Below, piece by piece: positions 52,394-62,200 of a stretch of DNA of 64,000 nt; position 1 is the first letter of the stretch, and every line of letters begins with the position of its first letter. The notes beneath the pieces are model-generated. The model did not search any database. It saw nothing but the letters and a program-made list of their open reading frames with translations, and was not told where the DNA came from. Both the position numbers and the translations under genes were made by a program. The stretch is from the NCBI RefSeq assembly GCF_030643825.1, contig NZ_CP101717.1:1612001-1676000 (forward strand), read 5' to 3'. This DNA is from Salinispirillum sp. LH 10-3-1. GTDB taxonomy: Bacteria; Pseudomonadota; Gammaproteobacteria; Pseudomonadales; Natronospirillaceae.

Positions 52394-52480
52394 CTTAATT
52401 TCCCACTGGGTGCATTGAAAAGCGACGGGATGCTCGAGTTTTTCAAGGTTCCCATGCTCTGATGTATTAAAGGAGACTCG

Positions 52481-53254
52481 ATGTTAGCAGTGATCTCGCC
52501 TGCAAAGACGTTAGATTATAAGTCATCCACCCCGGAACATCATGTCACTGACATTCGGTTTCCCGATGAAGCGGCGACGCTCGTCGATCGGATGCGCCAA
52601 TTCGGTGTGCCAGACATTCAATCATTGATGGGCGTGTCAGAAAAAATTGCTGAAGAAAACGTTGAGCGATTCAGTCAGTGGACCTGGCCGTACCCAAGCA
52701 ACGCCGCCCGGGCCGCGATTTTCGCCTTTAAAGGTGATGTGTATACGGGCTTGGATGCCTACTCCTTGGATCAGGTCGAACTTGATTATGTGAATCAGCA
52801 CGTGCGTATCCTTTCGGGCTTGTACGGTCTGTTAAGACCGACGGACGCCATACTGCCGTATCGCTTGGAGATGGGAAAGAAGGTACGCACAGCGGCGTCA
52901 AATGATCTATATTCTTTCTGGGGTAACAAAATTGCCGCACAGTTAGGGGATGATTTAGCCAAAGTAGAGAGTAATACACTGGTTAACTTGGCTTCTACGG
53001 AGTATTTCCGCAGTGTAGCGCCCTATGTAAAGTCTTTAGATGTGGTGACGCCAGTGTTTAAAGACTGGAAAAATGGTCAGTATAAAGTCATCAGCTTCTT
53101 CGCGAAGAAAGCACGTGGCTCTATGGTGCGCTACATGGCGGAGCATCAACTGACAAAACCAGAACAACTAAAAGCTTTCGATACCGATGGCTATGCGTTC
53201 AATGCTGAGCTATCGTCGAATAGAGAATGGGTATTTTTGCGTAAGCAAGGTTAA
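52481..53254 (+). CDS. yaaA: Peroxide stress protein YaaA (DUF328)
   Basis: 257 aa; family begins MLAVISPAKTLDYKS, a near-invariant start. Other conserved segments are FKGDVYTGLDAYSL, RILSGLYGLLRPTDAILPYRLEMG and VISFFAKKARGSMVRYM. In E. coli YaaA lowers intracellular free iron and Fenton damage under H2O2 and binds DNA. GGAG precedes the ATG. Confidence 0.95.
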   Translation: MLAVISPAKTLDYKSSTPEHHVTDIRFPDEAATLVDRMRQFGVPDIQSLMGVSEKIAEENVERFSQWTWPYPSNAARAAIFAFKGDVYTGLDAYSLDQVELDYVNQHVRILSGLYGLLRPTDAILPYRLEMGKKVRTAASNDLYSFWGNKIAAQLGDDLAKVESNTLVNLASTEYFRSVAPYVKSLDVVTPVFKDWKNGQYKVISFFAKKARGSMVRYMAEHQLTKPEQLKAFDTDGYAFNAELSSNREWVFLRKQG

Positions 53255-53293
53255 CCGATTGGAACCAGAAGACAGAATCCATAAGGAGTAGAC

Positions 53294-53869
53294 ATGAAAA
53301 AGTTATTGTTTCCCATATTAGGTGCTTTGGTCTTTGCGACCGGCTGTGCTGTTTCACCGCAGCAGATCACCGTTGAACCACGTTCAGAAGCGAACTTCTC
53401 TGGTTCGGGCGCAGGGACCTCGATAAACCTACAAGTGCGCGATAACCGCGGTACTACCGCTTTAGGCTCATTGGGTGGCACTTACCCTGAAACCAGTATG
53501 CTGACCACCAGCAATGATGTAGCGGCGGATTTGAACAACCTGTTGCGTCAAAAGCTGACGGCCGCAGGGTATGTGGTGACGCCAAACAACGCTGACTTCA
53601 ATCTCGTTGTTTCATTGAACGAACTGAGCTACGAATACGGTACTGCTGCGGTGGTTGCCCGTGAAGTGCAAACGGTCGTTGAACTGGCGTTTCGTGCTGA
53701 GAATGCATCAGGTATGAGCTATCGGGAGGGCCGTTTCCGTACCCCACGTACGCAGCCACGCGCTACGCGCCCAACGCCTGAAGAAAACAAAGCGTTTCTG
53801 GAAGAAGTGCTGACGGAGACCATTGATCGTTTGTTGGCGCACCAGCCTTTAGTCGAATTCTTGCGCTAG
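53294..53869 (+). CDS. YajG-family lipoprotein
   Basis: 191-aa lipoprotein with lipobox FATGCAVS (Cys near 18). The mature part INLQVRDNRG..., LNNLLRQKLTAAGYVVTPNNADFNLVVSLNELSYEY matches YajG. It is expected at the outer membrane; function unknown. AAGGAG precedes the ATG, 40 bp after yaaA, so the two may be cotranscribed. A strong terminator follows. Confidence 0.87.
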   Translation: MKKLLFPILGALVFATGCAVSPQQITVEPRSEANFSGSGAGTSINLQVRDNRGTTALGSLGGTYPETSMLTTSNDVAADLNNLLRQKLTAAGYVVTPNNADFNLVVSLNELSYEYGTAAVVAREVQTVVELAFRAENASGMSYREGRFRTPRTQPRATRPTPEENKAFLEEVLTETIDRLLAHQPLVEFLR

Positions 53870-53908
53870 TGCCCCAAAGCACCAGTTGGCTTTAGACGAT
53901 AGAGTAAT

Positions 53909-53946
53909 AAAAAAAGGCGGCCCATTGTTATGGACCGCCTTTTTTG
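53909..53946. terminator. Bidirectional terminator after yajG-like gene
   Basis: An AAGGCGG-c-CCAT stem pairs with ATGG-a-CCGCCTT around a TGTT loop, flanked by A-runs on the left and T-runs on the right (T at 53940-53945). It serves the convergent LysR gene too. Confidence 0.93.
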
Positions 53947-53966
53947 TGTGCACTGCAACAAGAGAT

Positions 53967-54866
53967 TTAGCGCAGCGAATTCTTCTCGAAATAGTCCGCC
54001 ATGAAATCGATGAACGCTCGGCTTTTAGCGGATAGGTAGCGATTTTCCGGGTACACCACATGGATAGTACGCTTTGGAAAGACCACTTCTGGTAACACAT
54101 GAACCATTTTACCGCTGTCCAATGCTTCCTGGACCATATAGGTCGGCAAAGCAGCCACCCCCATATCGTGATGGCAGGCTTCGCACATGGTATCTAGATC
54201 GTTGACGGTAAATCGGCGCTCTTTGTCCTGCAGGTTCGCTTCTTTCAGAAATCGTTTAATCCAACGCGGTTCTGCGTAGTCGATACCCGATACCATCAGC
54301 ATGTGATGATTATTCAGGTCTTCGAGATTCTTAGGCACACCATGTAACTGGGCGTACTTCTGGGTGGCTACCATAATGACGTTCTGGCGAGCAACCGGTC
54401 GCGCCACCAGGCGACTGTCTTGCAGTGAGCCAAGATGAATGGACAGGTCGATGCCTTCCCGTACTAGATCCAAGCTCTTGTCGGCCAACACCAAGTCAAA
54501 GTTAACGTCCGGGTATTCGTGCAAAAATTCGCTGAATATCTTCATTAACATGGCGCGCCCAAAGGTCGGCGTCGCGGTAATCTTGAGTGTACCCTTGGGG
54601 CTGGTATCAAGATCCTTCACCATGTGTTCCGCTTCTTCCAAATCCTCTAGAATGCGATTACATCGATTGAAGAATAACTGGCCAGCCTCGGTAGGGCTGA
54701 CGCTGCGAGTAGTGCGGTTCAATAAACGCACTCCCAAGCGGTCTTCCAGTAAACTGATTTGTTTACTAACCGCCGAAGGTGTTAAACCCAAGGCATGGGC
54801 GGCGTTAGTGAAGTTATTTGCTTTTACCACTGTGGTGAAAATTACCAATGAATCCAGTCTTGCCAT
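53967..54866 (-). CDS. LysR family transcriptional regulator
   Basis: 299 aa. The winged helix-turn-helix is ANNFTNAAHALGLTPSAVSKQISLLEDRLG, of the group whose members often have a second arm near RTTRSVSPTEAG. The effector domain follows with DLSIHLGSLQDSRLVARPV. Ligand and targets are unknown; no divergent partner gene is close, and the upstream 300 bp is gene-free. Related regulators commonly control quinone or xenobiotic response genes, but that is not deducible here. Confidence 0.92.
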   Translation of the reverse strand: MARLDSLVIFTTVVKANNFTNAAHALGLTPSAVSKQISLLEDRLGVRLLNRTTRSVSPTEAGQLFFNRCNRILEDLEEAEHMVKDLDTSPKGTLKITATPTFGRAMLMKIFSEFLHEYPDVNFDLVLADKSLDLVREGIDLSIHLGSLQDSRLVARPVARQNVIMVATQKYAQLHGVPKNLEDLNNHHMLMVSGIDYAEPRWIKRFLKEANLQDKERRFTVNDLDTMCEACHHDMGVAALPTYMVQEALDSGKMVHVLPEVVFPKRTIHVVYPENRYLSAKSRAFIDFMADYFEKNSLR

Positions 54867-55165
54867 AGTCGTTGATCTTTTTCAGGTCCGTGATTGCTAA
54901 ATACGTCATTGGTCAGACGTCATCCATCTGCGCTGAGAATGAGGTATCCGCTGAAAGTGTCTATGCGTATAATGAGCGTGAAGAACGCGCTTGCATCGCA
55001 TTGATGAATAATGCACCGGAATCATAGCAGCTATTCGTCATTTTTCTACACACAGTTATGAATTTTTTTCTGCCGATTCGTGCTTCTGTAACAATTAATT
55101 ACTAAAGAATCTCCTTCGACCGCCGTTAAAGCTCACACAGCGGAATGAAAGTGGAGCAATAGGTT
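54867..55165. other. Intergenic region between LysR and the DUF5610-like gene
   Basis: 299 bp with no convincing gene. A TATAAT lies at 54968-54973 on the plus strand without a good -35. The segment at 55030-55120 is AT-rich. I see no sigma28 motif and no long repeat. It presumably holds the promoters of both flanking genes. Confidence 0.5.
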
Positions 55166-56209
55166 ATGCAGATTAACCCTTCAGTACCGGGCTTACTGCC
55201 TACGGTACCGACAACTATTAATAACCCAGCGGGTCAGAACACTGGTGCGGCCAGTGATTCCAGTACGCGGGCTGATAACGTCAACCTTAATAGCAGCGTC
55301 TCAACAAAGTACAACTCGCCAGAAGCGGTACTGAAGAACTTTGACGCGGATACCGTGATCAAGAACGTCTCCAGCTTTATCGAACGAGCCGTTGATCGCG
55401 CGCGCGCCAGTGGCGCCTCGGAGGCTGAGGTCGCCAAGATTCGTGAAAAGTCGCTGGCGGGGATGGAGAAAGGCTTCAAAGACGCTCAGGACATCATCAA
55501 AGGCTTAGGCCTGATGTCAGACGAGCTCACGTCAGTTTTAGATGGTGCGAAGAAATCCATCCGTGACATGGTTGAGAATGGGAAGTCAGTGCAGAGTAAG
55601 GTGGTGGAGTCCGCCACGGCAATGATGGCGAAGAGCAAGCAAGTCACCAACGACTTCTCTTTTACCCTGAAAACGCGTGAAGGCGATGTTGTTACTATTT
55701 CTGCATCGCAGCAAAAGTCGGCATCTATGGCTGCCTTGGGTTCACGTAACGGAGACTCCCAACTGTTGGCTGCCATGTGGGAAACAAACAGCAGCGAAGC
55801 GTTCAGTTTTTCCGTGAAGGGTGACCTGAACGTGGAAGAAATGAAGGCGATTGAAGCGCTACTGAAAGACATCGGCAAGATTGCTGATAAGTTCTTCAGT
55901 GGACGCTATGAGCAGGCCTTTGAAAAGGCGAAAGGGTTGCAGCTCGATAGCAATACATTGGCCTCAATGAGTATGAACATGACGCAGACGAAAGCCGTTG
56001 CACAATACAATTCAGTGTCTTCAGGCGGCGCACGATCTGAATGGATGGCGCCGATTCGAGAATACGCGCAGGCCTTGGCTGATTTGCAACGTAATCAACC
56101 TGAAGTATTAGCGAAACCCGCTTGGTTGGATGCGTTGAACAGTCATCCGAAGAAAAACTCTGCAATGATCGACTTTGCTCGGGCACTCATGCCCATGATG
56201 GCTCGATAA
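55166..56209 (+). CDS. DUF5610-like protein
   Basis: 347 aa, with no signal peptide. A Ser/Asn-rich, low-complexity N-terminus (1-45) precedes helices with YNSPEAVLKNFDADTV and FIERAVDRARASGA. These helices resemble the DUF5610 domain, which occurs in proteobacterial proteins often near motility genes. The remainder is mainly helical, with a beta-rich middle. cheV lies 1.2 kb downstream with two genes between. Assignment to DUF5610 is by eye, and function is unknown. Confidence 0.75.
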   Translation: MQINPSVPGLLPTVPTTINNPAGQNTGAASDSSTRADNVNLNSSVSTKYNSPEAVLKNFDADTVIKNVSSFIERAVDRARASGASEAEVAKIREKSLAGMEKGFKDAQDIIKGLGLMSDELTSVLDGAKKSIRDMVENGKSVQSKVVESATAMMAKSKQVTNDFSFTLKTREGDVVTISASQQKSASMAALGSRNGDSQLLAAMWETNSSEAFSFSVKGDLNVEEMKAIEALLKDIGKIADKFFSGRYEQAFEKAKGLQLDSNTLASMSMNMTQTKAVAQYNSVSSGGARSEWMAPIREYAQALADLQRNQPEVLAKPAWLDALNSHPKKNSAMIDFARALMPMMAR

Positions 56210-56297
56210 TCATCGGGTATGAATAGCAGGCATCAGTCGTAGTCATTCCGCTGCTTATTGTCTAGAATGAAGGGATTCATTCAGATTGGAGCCTGCT

Positions 56298-56549
56298 GTG
56301 CGGTCATTGGTTCTTTACGAAACGTCTCATTGTCATTTGTGTGAGCAAGCGGAGCAGGTGCTCATTCCGTTTGTGAATTCTGCAGAGTGTCAGATCGAGC
56401 TGGTCGATATCGTCTCAGATGACACCCTCATGCAAGCTCATGGTACCGAAATCCCCGTGCTAAAAGATCACCATTCAGGCCGCTTGTTAAAGTGGCCTTT
56501 CGACGAGTGTGATGTTCGTTCATTTCTATCAGCCTGTCAGGCTCAGTAA
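56298..56549 (+). CDS. Glutaredoxin-like protein (DUF836 type)
   Basis: 83-aa thioredoxin-fold protein with the redox motif CHLC (LYETSHCHLCEQAEQVL) near the N-terminus and the cis-Pro loop TEIPVLK. It fits the short glutaredoxin-like (DUF836) family. The GTG at 56298 sits 6 bp behind GGAG and gives the usual length; the TTG at 56286 overlaps that site. Followed in 10 bp by the lipoprotein gene. Confidence 0.85.
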   Translation: MRSLVLYETSHCHLCEQAEQVLIPFVNSAECQIELVDIVSDDTLMQAHGTEIPVLKDHHSGRLLKWPFDECDVRSFLSACQAQ

Positions 56550-56559
56550 GGAGACTACA

Positions 56560-57267
56560 GTGAAGAAGACACTGCTAATTACAGGCATTTTTGCCATCGC
56601 CACTATTGCTGGGTGCGCTACTTCTGGCGCTAAGTACAAAAACGAAGCCGTTGCCTACGCTCTTTCAACAGAAGCCGAGTTACGTGCATTGGTGTCCGCT
56701 TGCGACCGAGTCAGCGGACCAGCCAGTGCTGAAGCACGGGAAGCGGATCGCGAGTGGTGGCGCCGAAATGCGACCATGATGCAAGCCGCAGACTATGGTT
56801 TTATCAGAGAGCTCGAATCTTTTGCTGACAGTCGACGTGAAGAGAGCTTAGTGCTTTTTACCATGAATGCCGGCTATGCGCTTGATCAACAGATGCAAGA
56901 GAGTGTGGCTAAGCGCTTGGACACTCGTAATCCGGAGCGGGTCTGCTTGCAAGAACTCGCAAGCTTCCGTGCGGGTGACCGCGATCTTAGCCGCAACGCA
57001 CGTCATTATTCAGAGCTTGTGGCCTTAAGTACAGAAGCTCGGGTCGATCAAAATGCATTGCGCAGTAGCCGCGCGCCAGCTTCGGCGAATCGTGATTTTG
57101 GCCGCTCTTTTTATCAAACAGAGGCCGCACTGGCAGCGGTTGGTTGCCGGCAGCCACAAATTGCTATGCTGAAGAATGACTGGCCTACCGAGGTGTATGA
57201 AGCTCAGTGCCAGGATACAACATACCAACTGGTGCGTTGTGAGTGGAACCGCTGTGAAGTTTTCTGA
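56560..57267 (+). CDS. Putative lipoprotein, unrecognised
   Basis: 235 aa from a GTG at 56560 with AAGGAG upstream. It has a signal peptide with lipobox (IFAIATIAGCATSG, Cys near 18). The mature part has regular helices rich in Arg and Glu. Four cysteines in the mature protein (in ALVSACDR, ERVCLQELA, VGCRQP, AQCQDTTY, CEWNRCEVF) could form disulfides. I recognise no family. The start is preferred over the ATG at 56509, which lies within the glutaredoxin-like gene. Confidence 0.8.
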   Translation: MKKTLLITGIFAIATIAGCATSGAKYKNEAVAYALSTEAELRALVSACDRVSGPASAEAREADREWWRRNATMMQAADYGFIRELESFADSRREESLVLFTMNAGYALDQQMQESVAKRLDTRNPERVCLQELASFRAGDRDLSRNARHYSELVALSTEARVDQNALRSSRAPASANRDFGRSFYQTEAALAAVGCRQPQIAMLKNDWPTEVYEAQCQDTTYQLVRCEWNRCEVF

Positions 57268-57287
57268 TTTCGTATAAACGAGTAGAG

Positions 57288-57309
57288 GCGGGCAGCCAAT
57301 GCTACCCGC
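57288..57309 (+). terminator. Imperfect hairpin after the lipoprotein gene
   Basis: Arms GCGGGCAG (57288-57295) and CTACCCGC (57302-57309) pair with one mismatch around CCAATG. No T-tract follows, so termination may be inefficient or Rho-assisted. Confidence 0.4.
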
Positions 57310-57384
57310 TTATAAGGAAATTAAGCCAGCGATACGGAATTCGGCTACACTTTTCTTCATGTCGCTAAGAGTGGGTGTCCGCGT

Positions 57385-58320
57385 ATGTCCAATTTAATGA
57401 GTTCCGTTGATAGCCGTACCCAATTGGTCGGGCAGAACAGACTGGAAATCCTGTTATTTAAACTGCGCGGCTCGCAACTCTTTGCCATCAATGTCTTCAA
57501 GGTTCGTGAAGTACTGACCCTGCCTAAAATAACGCTGATACCAAGCCAGCACCCGGTTATCTATGGCGTCATTCACTTACGTGGTATGACGGTGCCGGTT
57601 TATGATCTCAGTCACGCCATTGGCATGCGCCCGATCGAAATAGACGACAAGTCGACCATTATTGTGACGGAATACAACAGCAGCGTGCAGGCCTTTGTGG
57701 TCGGAGCGGTGGATCGTATTGCCAACCTTAACTGGGAAGACATCATGCCGCCTCCAGTGGGCTCCGGTCGTTCGCATTTTTTGACGGCTATCACCCGTTT
57801 CGAAGAGCGCATCGTTGAGATCATCGATGTTGAGAAGGTGCTGTCTAATGTGCAGCCGCCGGTTACAGAGATACCCGAAGGCACCTTAGAAGACGCGGTC
57901 ATTGAGCGCGCTAAGGGTATGGAAATTTTGATGGTAGACGACTCGCATACGGCGTTGTCGCAGGCCACATCAACCTTTGAAAGTATTGGTATCAAGGTGC
58001 ATCAGGCAACGGACGGTGCCAAAGGGTTAGCGATTTTGAAGAAGTGGGCCGATGATGGCGAAGACGTGCCCAATAAACTTCTTATGTTGGTGACCGATGC
58101 TGAAATGCCCGTGATGGACGGCTATATGCTGACCACCGAAGTGCGCAAAGACCCTCGTTTGTCCGGTTTATTCGTCGTATTGCACACGTCACTCAGCGGT
58201 AGCTTCAATGAGGCTATGGTGAAAAAAGTGGGCTGTGACGCCTTTTTGTCAAAATTCCATTCCGGTTCTTTAGCCAATATGGTCCAAGACCGCATACGCG
58301 CCATCTCTGGTATGGAATAA
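57385..58320 (+). CDS. cheV: Chemotaxis protein CheV
   Basis: 311-aa coupling protein with an N-terminal CheW domain (about 20-165, with LLFKLRGSQLFAINVFKV) and a C-terminal response-regulator receiver domain. The receiver retains the acidic pair in EILMVDDSHT, the phospho-accepting Asp in VTDAEMPVMDGY, the Thr/Ser switch in LHTS, and the Lys in FLSKF. It couples chemoreceptors to CheA and may act in adaptation. Single gene here; no flagellar or che cluster adjoins it. Confidence 0.95.
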   Translation: MSNLMSSVDSRTQLVGQNRLEILLFKLRGSQLFAINVFKVREVLTLPKITLIPSQHPVIYGVIHLRGMTVPVYDLSHAIGMRPIEIDDKSTIIVTEYNSSVQAFVVGAVDRIANLNWEDIMPPPVGSGRSHFLTAITRFEERIVEIIDVEKVLSNVQPPVTEIPEGTLEDAVIERAKGMEILMVDDSHTALSQATSTFESIGIKVHQATDGAKGLAILKKWADDGEDVPNKLLMLVTDAEMPVMDGYMLTTEVRKDPRLSGLFVVLHTSLSGSFNEAMVKKVGCDAFLSKFHSGSLANMVQDRIRAISGME

Positions 58321-58349
58321 ACAGACTCAAAGAACAAGGAGAATAACCA

Positions 58350-59183
58350 GTGAGCTTACTGGTCAGTGAATTGTGGGTATATCCGGTGAAAGGTATGGCG
58401 GGTAACCCCGTGGCCAGCTTGAAATTTGATGAACATGGTCCGCTGGAAGACCGTCGTTGGATGTTAATGGACAGCAATGGCACCTTCGTGAGCCAACGTC
58501 GTTTTCCTTTATTGGGGTTGTTTAAGGCCTCGGTGTTAGGCCAGCAATTGACCATTGAAGCCCCAGACGGGGAGCGGTGTATAGTAACCGCCAATCAATG
58601 CACGCAGCGGGTGCGCGCGACCGTTTGGTCCGACGAGGTTGCAGTACTGATGGCACCTGAAGTCATGAATCAGTGGTTGTCGAACTACTTCTCCGAGCCT
58701 GTTTACTTGGTGCGTTATCGGACAGATCAACCGCGTCACACGAGTCCCGAATACAGCGACCGTACGGTTGGCTTTGCCGATGGCTTTCCGTTGTTGTTAT
58801 GTCTGGCAGATTCTTTGAATGCTCTGAATGTTGGCTCGCCAGTACCGCTCGATATGCGCCGGTTTCGGCCTAATATTGTGCTCAGCGGTGCGCCAGCCTG
58901 GAGCGAGAACAGTTGGTTGACCTTACGCGGTGACCATCATCTTTTGACGGTGGTTAAGCCCTGTACGCGCTGCGCAGTGATTACTATACGACCCGGTACA
59001 GTGGAGCGAGAGCCGCGTGTGTTACGACATTTGTTGCAGTTTTCGCAATGGAAAAAGCATCCTGTTTTTGGCCAGAATGCCGTCGTAAATGAATGTGATA
59101 AACCGTTGACGCTGGGCAGTATCTTTCACGCAGCGATGACCGACAAACCGCAAGCCGAGCCACTGCCAACGACACCCGCCTGA
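58350..59183 (+). CDS. MOSC domain protein (YcbX-type)
   Basis: 277 aa. An N-terminal beta-barrel domain (LWVYPVKGMAG...DRRWMLMD) and a MOSC domain with the cysteine motif KPCTRCAVITI are present. These are shared with molybdenum-cofactor sulfurase C-terminal domains and N-hydroxylated-base reductases such as YcbX. The ferredoxin domain of full YcbX is absent. The GTG start at 58350 has AAGGAG upstream. Its role in Moco handling is inferred from family; nasA elsewhere in the window also needs Moco. Confidence 0.88.
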   Translation: MSLLVSELWVYPVKGMAGNPVASLKFDEHGPLEDRRWMLMDSNGTFVSQRRFPLLGLFKASVLGQQLTIEAPDGERCIVTANQCTQRVRATVWSDEVAVLMAPEVMNQWLSNYFSEPVYLVRYRTDQPRHTSPEYSDRTVGFADGFPLLLCLADSLNALNVGSPVPLDMRRFRPNIVLSGAPAWSENSWLTLRGDHHLLTVVKPCTRCAVITIRPGTVEREPRVLRHLLQFSQWKKHPVFGQNAVVNECDKPLTLGSIFHAAMTDKPQAEPLPTTPA

Positions 59184-59209
59184 ATTGTTCGCCTAGCCCA
59201 AAAAGATTC

Positions 59210-59235
59210 AAAAAAGCGCCCTAGGGCGCTTTTTT
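59210..59235. terminator. Perfectly symmetric bidirectional terminator
   Basis: AAAAAAGCGCCC and its exact complement GGGCGCTTTTTT (with TA at the centre) form a 26-bp perfect palindrome. It terminates both the MOSC gene and the convergent RND operon. Confidence 0.95.
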
Positions 59236-59282
59236 ATGCCCATGAACGGGCAGTGTTGCTCCTGAAGTGAAACCCCTGCCTG

Positions 59283-62200
59283 CTAGCTTTCCGCAGATGC
59301 TTCGATGGCGTCGTCACTGAGCTCTTTCGGTCGACGGGGTCGATTATACCAAGATTTAACTTTAGCCAAGGTGTTGTCGATACCGACCAGCAAACAAGGT
59401 GTGAGCACCAGCGTCAGTACCGTAGCAAAAGCCAAACCACCCGCAATGGCCGTCGAGAGTTGCGTCCACCACTGAGCAGAGGGTGCACCGACCGTGAAGG
59501 AGCGTGCCATCAAGTCCAGATTTACCTGCAACACCAGTGGCATTAAGCCTAGGATCGTTGTGATGGTGGTCAGCAGGATAGGGCGCAAACGCTGTGCAGC
59601 GGTTTTAATAGCCGCCTGGTAAGGGCTGTCACCATCGCTTTTTAGCTTGTTATAGGTATCGATCAAGACGATATTGTTGTTCACCACAATACCTGCCAAG
59701 GCAATAATACCGACGCCACACATTACGATACCAAAGGGTTTTCCTGTAATCAGTAGACCCAGCAAAACACCGGCCGACGAGAACACAATGGCGCTTAAGA
59801 TAACCAACGCCTGATAAATGCTATTGAACTGGGTGACCAGAATCACCAGCATCATAAACAACGCGATACCAAAGGCTGCGGCTAGAAATTGCGACGACTC
59901 ATCCTGGTTTTCCTGGTCACCACGAAATACCGGCCGCACGGTGTCGGGAAATTCGCCGGATTCTACCCAGCGCGGGAAGTCGCGGGTCAACTCGGTAATT
60001 ACATCGGCTACGGCGTAGTCGCTGCGTACATTGGCTTCCAAGCGATTCGATAGCTGGCCGTTGGTGCGCAATAAATCACCTTCAATACCCTGAGCCCGAC
60101 GTTCAATGAAGTTGGATATAGGCACCTGTTCACCACGGGCGGAGATCGTTAATCGCTCAATTTGGTCCAGATCCCGACCATCAAACGGATAGCGAATTCG
60201 GATATCCAACTCTTCGTCGCTGTCCGCCGGGCGAAAGGTGCCAATGGTTAAGCCTGTGGTGATCATTTTTAAAGCGTTGCCAACCGACGCGAGATCCGCC
60301 CCAAATCGACTGGCGGCTTCTCGGTCAACGTCAATGCGCCATTCCAAACCGTCCAGTGGAAGGTTGTTTGAAACGTCCGAAAAGCGCTGGTCATTCATCA
60401 GGCGGTTGGTCACAAACTCAACGGCGCGTCGTAAGTCTTGCGGATTGTCCGATAGGAAATCCAATTGAATGTCGACACCGGCGGTCGGGCCCATCGCCAG
60501 GGCTTTTTTCTCCACGATAATGCCTGGAATGTCAGCCGTTTGCGCGACGATCTGATCCATCACTTCCTGACCGGTGCCACGAAACTCCCAGTGCACAAAC
60601 TCCAGCTGGAAGACGCCAATGGTGTCGGCGGAATAGTTGTTCATGGTGCCGCCAGAGGTCAGCGTATTGATGGACTTCACTTCCCGCATACCCAGAATAC
60701 GGTCTTCAACTTGGCGTACCAAGTAGTCGCGTTCGGTCAACGACAGGTTGCCGCGCGCGCGTACGGTGATATTGCCAAAGTCAGAGTCGATGTTCGGGAA
60801 AAATTCGACACCGGTCCCGAACTTGGCGTAAGACGCTCCCAGCGTGGCGATGATGAAGAACACGCCCGCCAATACAAGAACAGGTACGTGCAACATCTTG
60901 CTGAGCGCCCATACGTAGGCACCGGAAAAACCCGTCATGCGATCAACGTCACCTTCGGCAGCCGCCGCAAGGTTTCGCCGTTGGCGTGCCGATACTACGG
61001 CAGGTTTGCCAAAAATAGTCCCCAAGGAGGGTATGACAATGAGAGCTACTACCAAGGATGCACCGAGCGTCACTATGACAGTGATCGGCAGGTAGCTCAT
61101 AAAGTCACCCACAATACCGGGCCAGAACAGCAGCGGCATAAACACGGCCAACGTTGTAGCCGTGGAGGAAATCACTGGCCACGCCATGCGTGTTGACGCT
61201 TCTCGATAGGCTTTGATTCGCGGCGCACCTTCAGCCATGCGGCGATCGGCGTACTCGGTCACAACGATGGCGCCATCTACCAAGATACCAACGCAGAGGA
61301 TCAAGGCGAACAGCACAATGATGTTCAGCGTAATGCCCATCAAATAGAGGATGAGTATACTGGCCAGGAAGGAGCTGGGAATCGCGATGCCGACCAAAAT
61401 GGACGAACGTGGTCCTAATGTCCACAGCATGACCACGACAACAAGGATGGTCGCCAGTATCACGCTGTTGAACAGGTCGCGCAGCGTCTGCTCAATTTCC
61501 GTGGACTGGTCGGCTGTGTAGATGACTTGCAAACCTTCTGGCCATAGATGGCGCGACGCTTCAACAGTGTCTTTGACGTCTTGGATGGTACCAATAAGGT
61601 TCTCACCGACGCGCTTGGTGACTTCCAGCGTTACAGCCGGCTGCCCGTTCACGCGCGATATTTGCTGGAAATCGGCGTAGGTGCGTTGCCCAATAGCGAC
61701 ATCACGAAAACGCACGACGCTGTTGTCGACCGATTTAATAGGTAGGTTGAGGATGTCTTCTTCAGTTTCCAATAAACCGGGTACTTTGACCGAGAAGCGA
61801 CCCGCACCGGTGTCGAGATTACCCGCGGCAACCAACTGATTGTTACGGCGTACGGTATTGACCAACTCTTCATTGGACAGGTTGTAGCTCGCGAGCATCG
61901 ATGGACTGACAATAATCTCCGCAATCTCGTCACGCTTGCCCAAAATGGGCGCTTCTAAAACGCCAGGCAATGATTCAATTTGCGACTGCAAGGCATCTGC
62001 CACGGCATAAAGTACACGGTCATCAAGGTCACCGAACAGGTTTACGTTGATTACCGGAAATAGCGCCAGATTGATTTCATTAACCGTAGGCTCATCCGCA
62101 TCGGCGGGGAGGTCGTTCTTCGCGCGGTCAACCTGACGGCGCACGTCGTCCAGCGCCTTGTCGATGTCGACGGATGAATCAAACTCCAAGGTTACCGAGG

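Noticed and set aside
57268..57384. Sigma28-type promoter for cheV
   Set aside because: A GCGATACG resembles the -10 but the TAAA-like -35 is at the wrong spacing.
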